Source: Oscillospiraceae bacterium (GTDB lineage Bacteria; Bacillota_A; Clostridia; Oscillospirales; Oscillospiraceae). From it: a DNA stretch of 5,403 nt. Location of the stretch: contig JAISBX010000008.1 of the NCBI GenBank assembly GCA_031265965.1, positions 1 through 5,403 on the forward strand, in the 5' to 3' direction. The notes beneath the pieces are model-generated. The model did no database searches, was not told the DNA's origin, and worked only from the letters and a program-made list of their open reading frames with translations. A program made the position numbers and the translations under genes. Below, in pieces: positions 5,189 through 5,403 of this stretch (positions within the stretch are counted from its first letter, which is position 1; the number at the start of each line of letters is the position of its first letter).

Positions 5189-5403
5189 TTACGACACACC
5201 AATAGCCGCCCTGATATTGCAAATAACTGCGGGCTCGTTGGGGAGGTGAGGCTTTTCACCGGACACTTCAAAGCCGTGCGACAAGGCGGAGTAGATGAAC
5301 TTGTCAATTTTTGCTTTTTGATTTTCTACCCACCAATCCTTGCCATCTCCATGCTTGGGGATTTTCCACTCGGTACTGGATTTCTGAATAATGCCGACTA
5401 ACT
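5189..5403 (-). CDS. C-terminal 70 residues of an unrecognised protein, 5' end beyond the window
   Basis: An open minus-strand frame enters from the right edge (first full codon at 5401) and ends at TAA 5191-5189. It has no ATG inside the window. The translation begins LVGIIQKSSTEWKIPKHGDG and ends NEPAVICNIRAAIGVS. It looks like real protein: varied composition, charged and aromatic residues in a soluble-protein pattern (KDWWVENQKAKIDKFIY), and a terminator placed 36 nt after its stop. No transmembrane segment or catalytic motif is evident. I do not recognise the family. The plus-strand frame over the same bases (5153-5401) is its shadow. Calling it the tail of a real gene is fairly secure; the function is unknown. 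Confidence 0.7.
   Translation of the reverse strand, partial: LVGIIQKSSTEWKIPKHGDGKDWWVENQKAKIDKFIYSALSHGFEVSGEKPHLPNEPAVICNIRAAIGVS

Noticed and set aside
5153..5401. Plus-strand open frame of 82 codons starting just after the terminator hairpin
   Set aside because: It begins with TTG and has no ribosome site. The opposite strand carries a better protein-like frame whose stop is followed by a terminator in the right orientation.
1..5403. CRISPR array, insertion sequence, tRNA or phage module
   Set aside because: No regularly spaced repeats, transposase motifs, terminal repeats with target duplications or tRNA-like cloverleaf were seen on either strand.

Overview
The window looks like bacterial chromosome from a moderately GC-rich anaerobe. 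Clostridia-like Firmicutes is my best guess. The grounds are a canonical TTGACA-type sigma-A promoter with upstream A-tracts, G-rich Shine-Dalgarno sites, a lipobox substrate-binding protein, and a neighbouring AAA/DUF4143 ATPase of a kind common in gut anaerobes. The taxonomy is inference; there is no rRNA or other marker gene here.

Layout, left to right. Positions 1-860 (+) hold the 3' part of an AAA-family ATPase with a C-terminal DUF4143 nuclease-like domain; its Walker motifs lie off the left edge. It runs convergently, with only 20 bp between, into a four-gene operon on the minus strand. In transcription order the operon is an ABC permease (5014-4181), an NMT1/SsuA-type lipoprotein substrate-binding protein (4147-3014), an M20D-type metallo-amidohydrolase (3007-1763) and an SsuB/TauB-type ATPase (1726-881). 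Gaps are 33, 6 and 36 bp. The operon starts from a near-ideal promoter: TTGACA, 17 bp spacer, extended -10 TGATATTCT, at 5089-5061. Just upstream, a 12-bp-stem terminator (5122-5152) closes a further minus-strand gene. Only the last 70 codons of that gene are inside the window (5403-5189); I do not recognise it.

How the genes work together. The permease, lipoprotein and ATPase make a complete NitT/TauT/SsuABC-like importer. The amidohydrolase has no signal peptide and sits between the binding-protein and ATPase genes. The simplest reading is that an N-acylated (amide-linked) small molecule is imported and then hydrolysed in the cytoplasm. Sequence alone does not give the substrate. N-acyl organosulfur compounds (N-acyl sulfonates or N-acetylated S-substituted cysteines) and formylated thiamin-pyrimidine breakdown products are candidates, by analogy with known transporter plus M20 pairings.

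The most unusual points are the amidohydrolase's departures from the M20D motifs and a 9-bp inverted repeat. One arm of that repeat lies in the promoter spacer and the other runs from the Shine-Dalgarno site to the permease start codon. The unannotated C-terminal fragment at the right edge is also worth following. I see no CRISPR array, insertion sequence, tRNA or rRNA, and no clear sign of a wholly new system.
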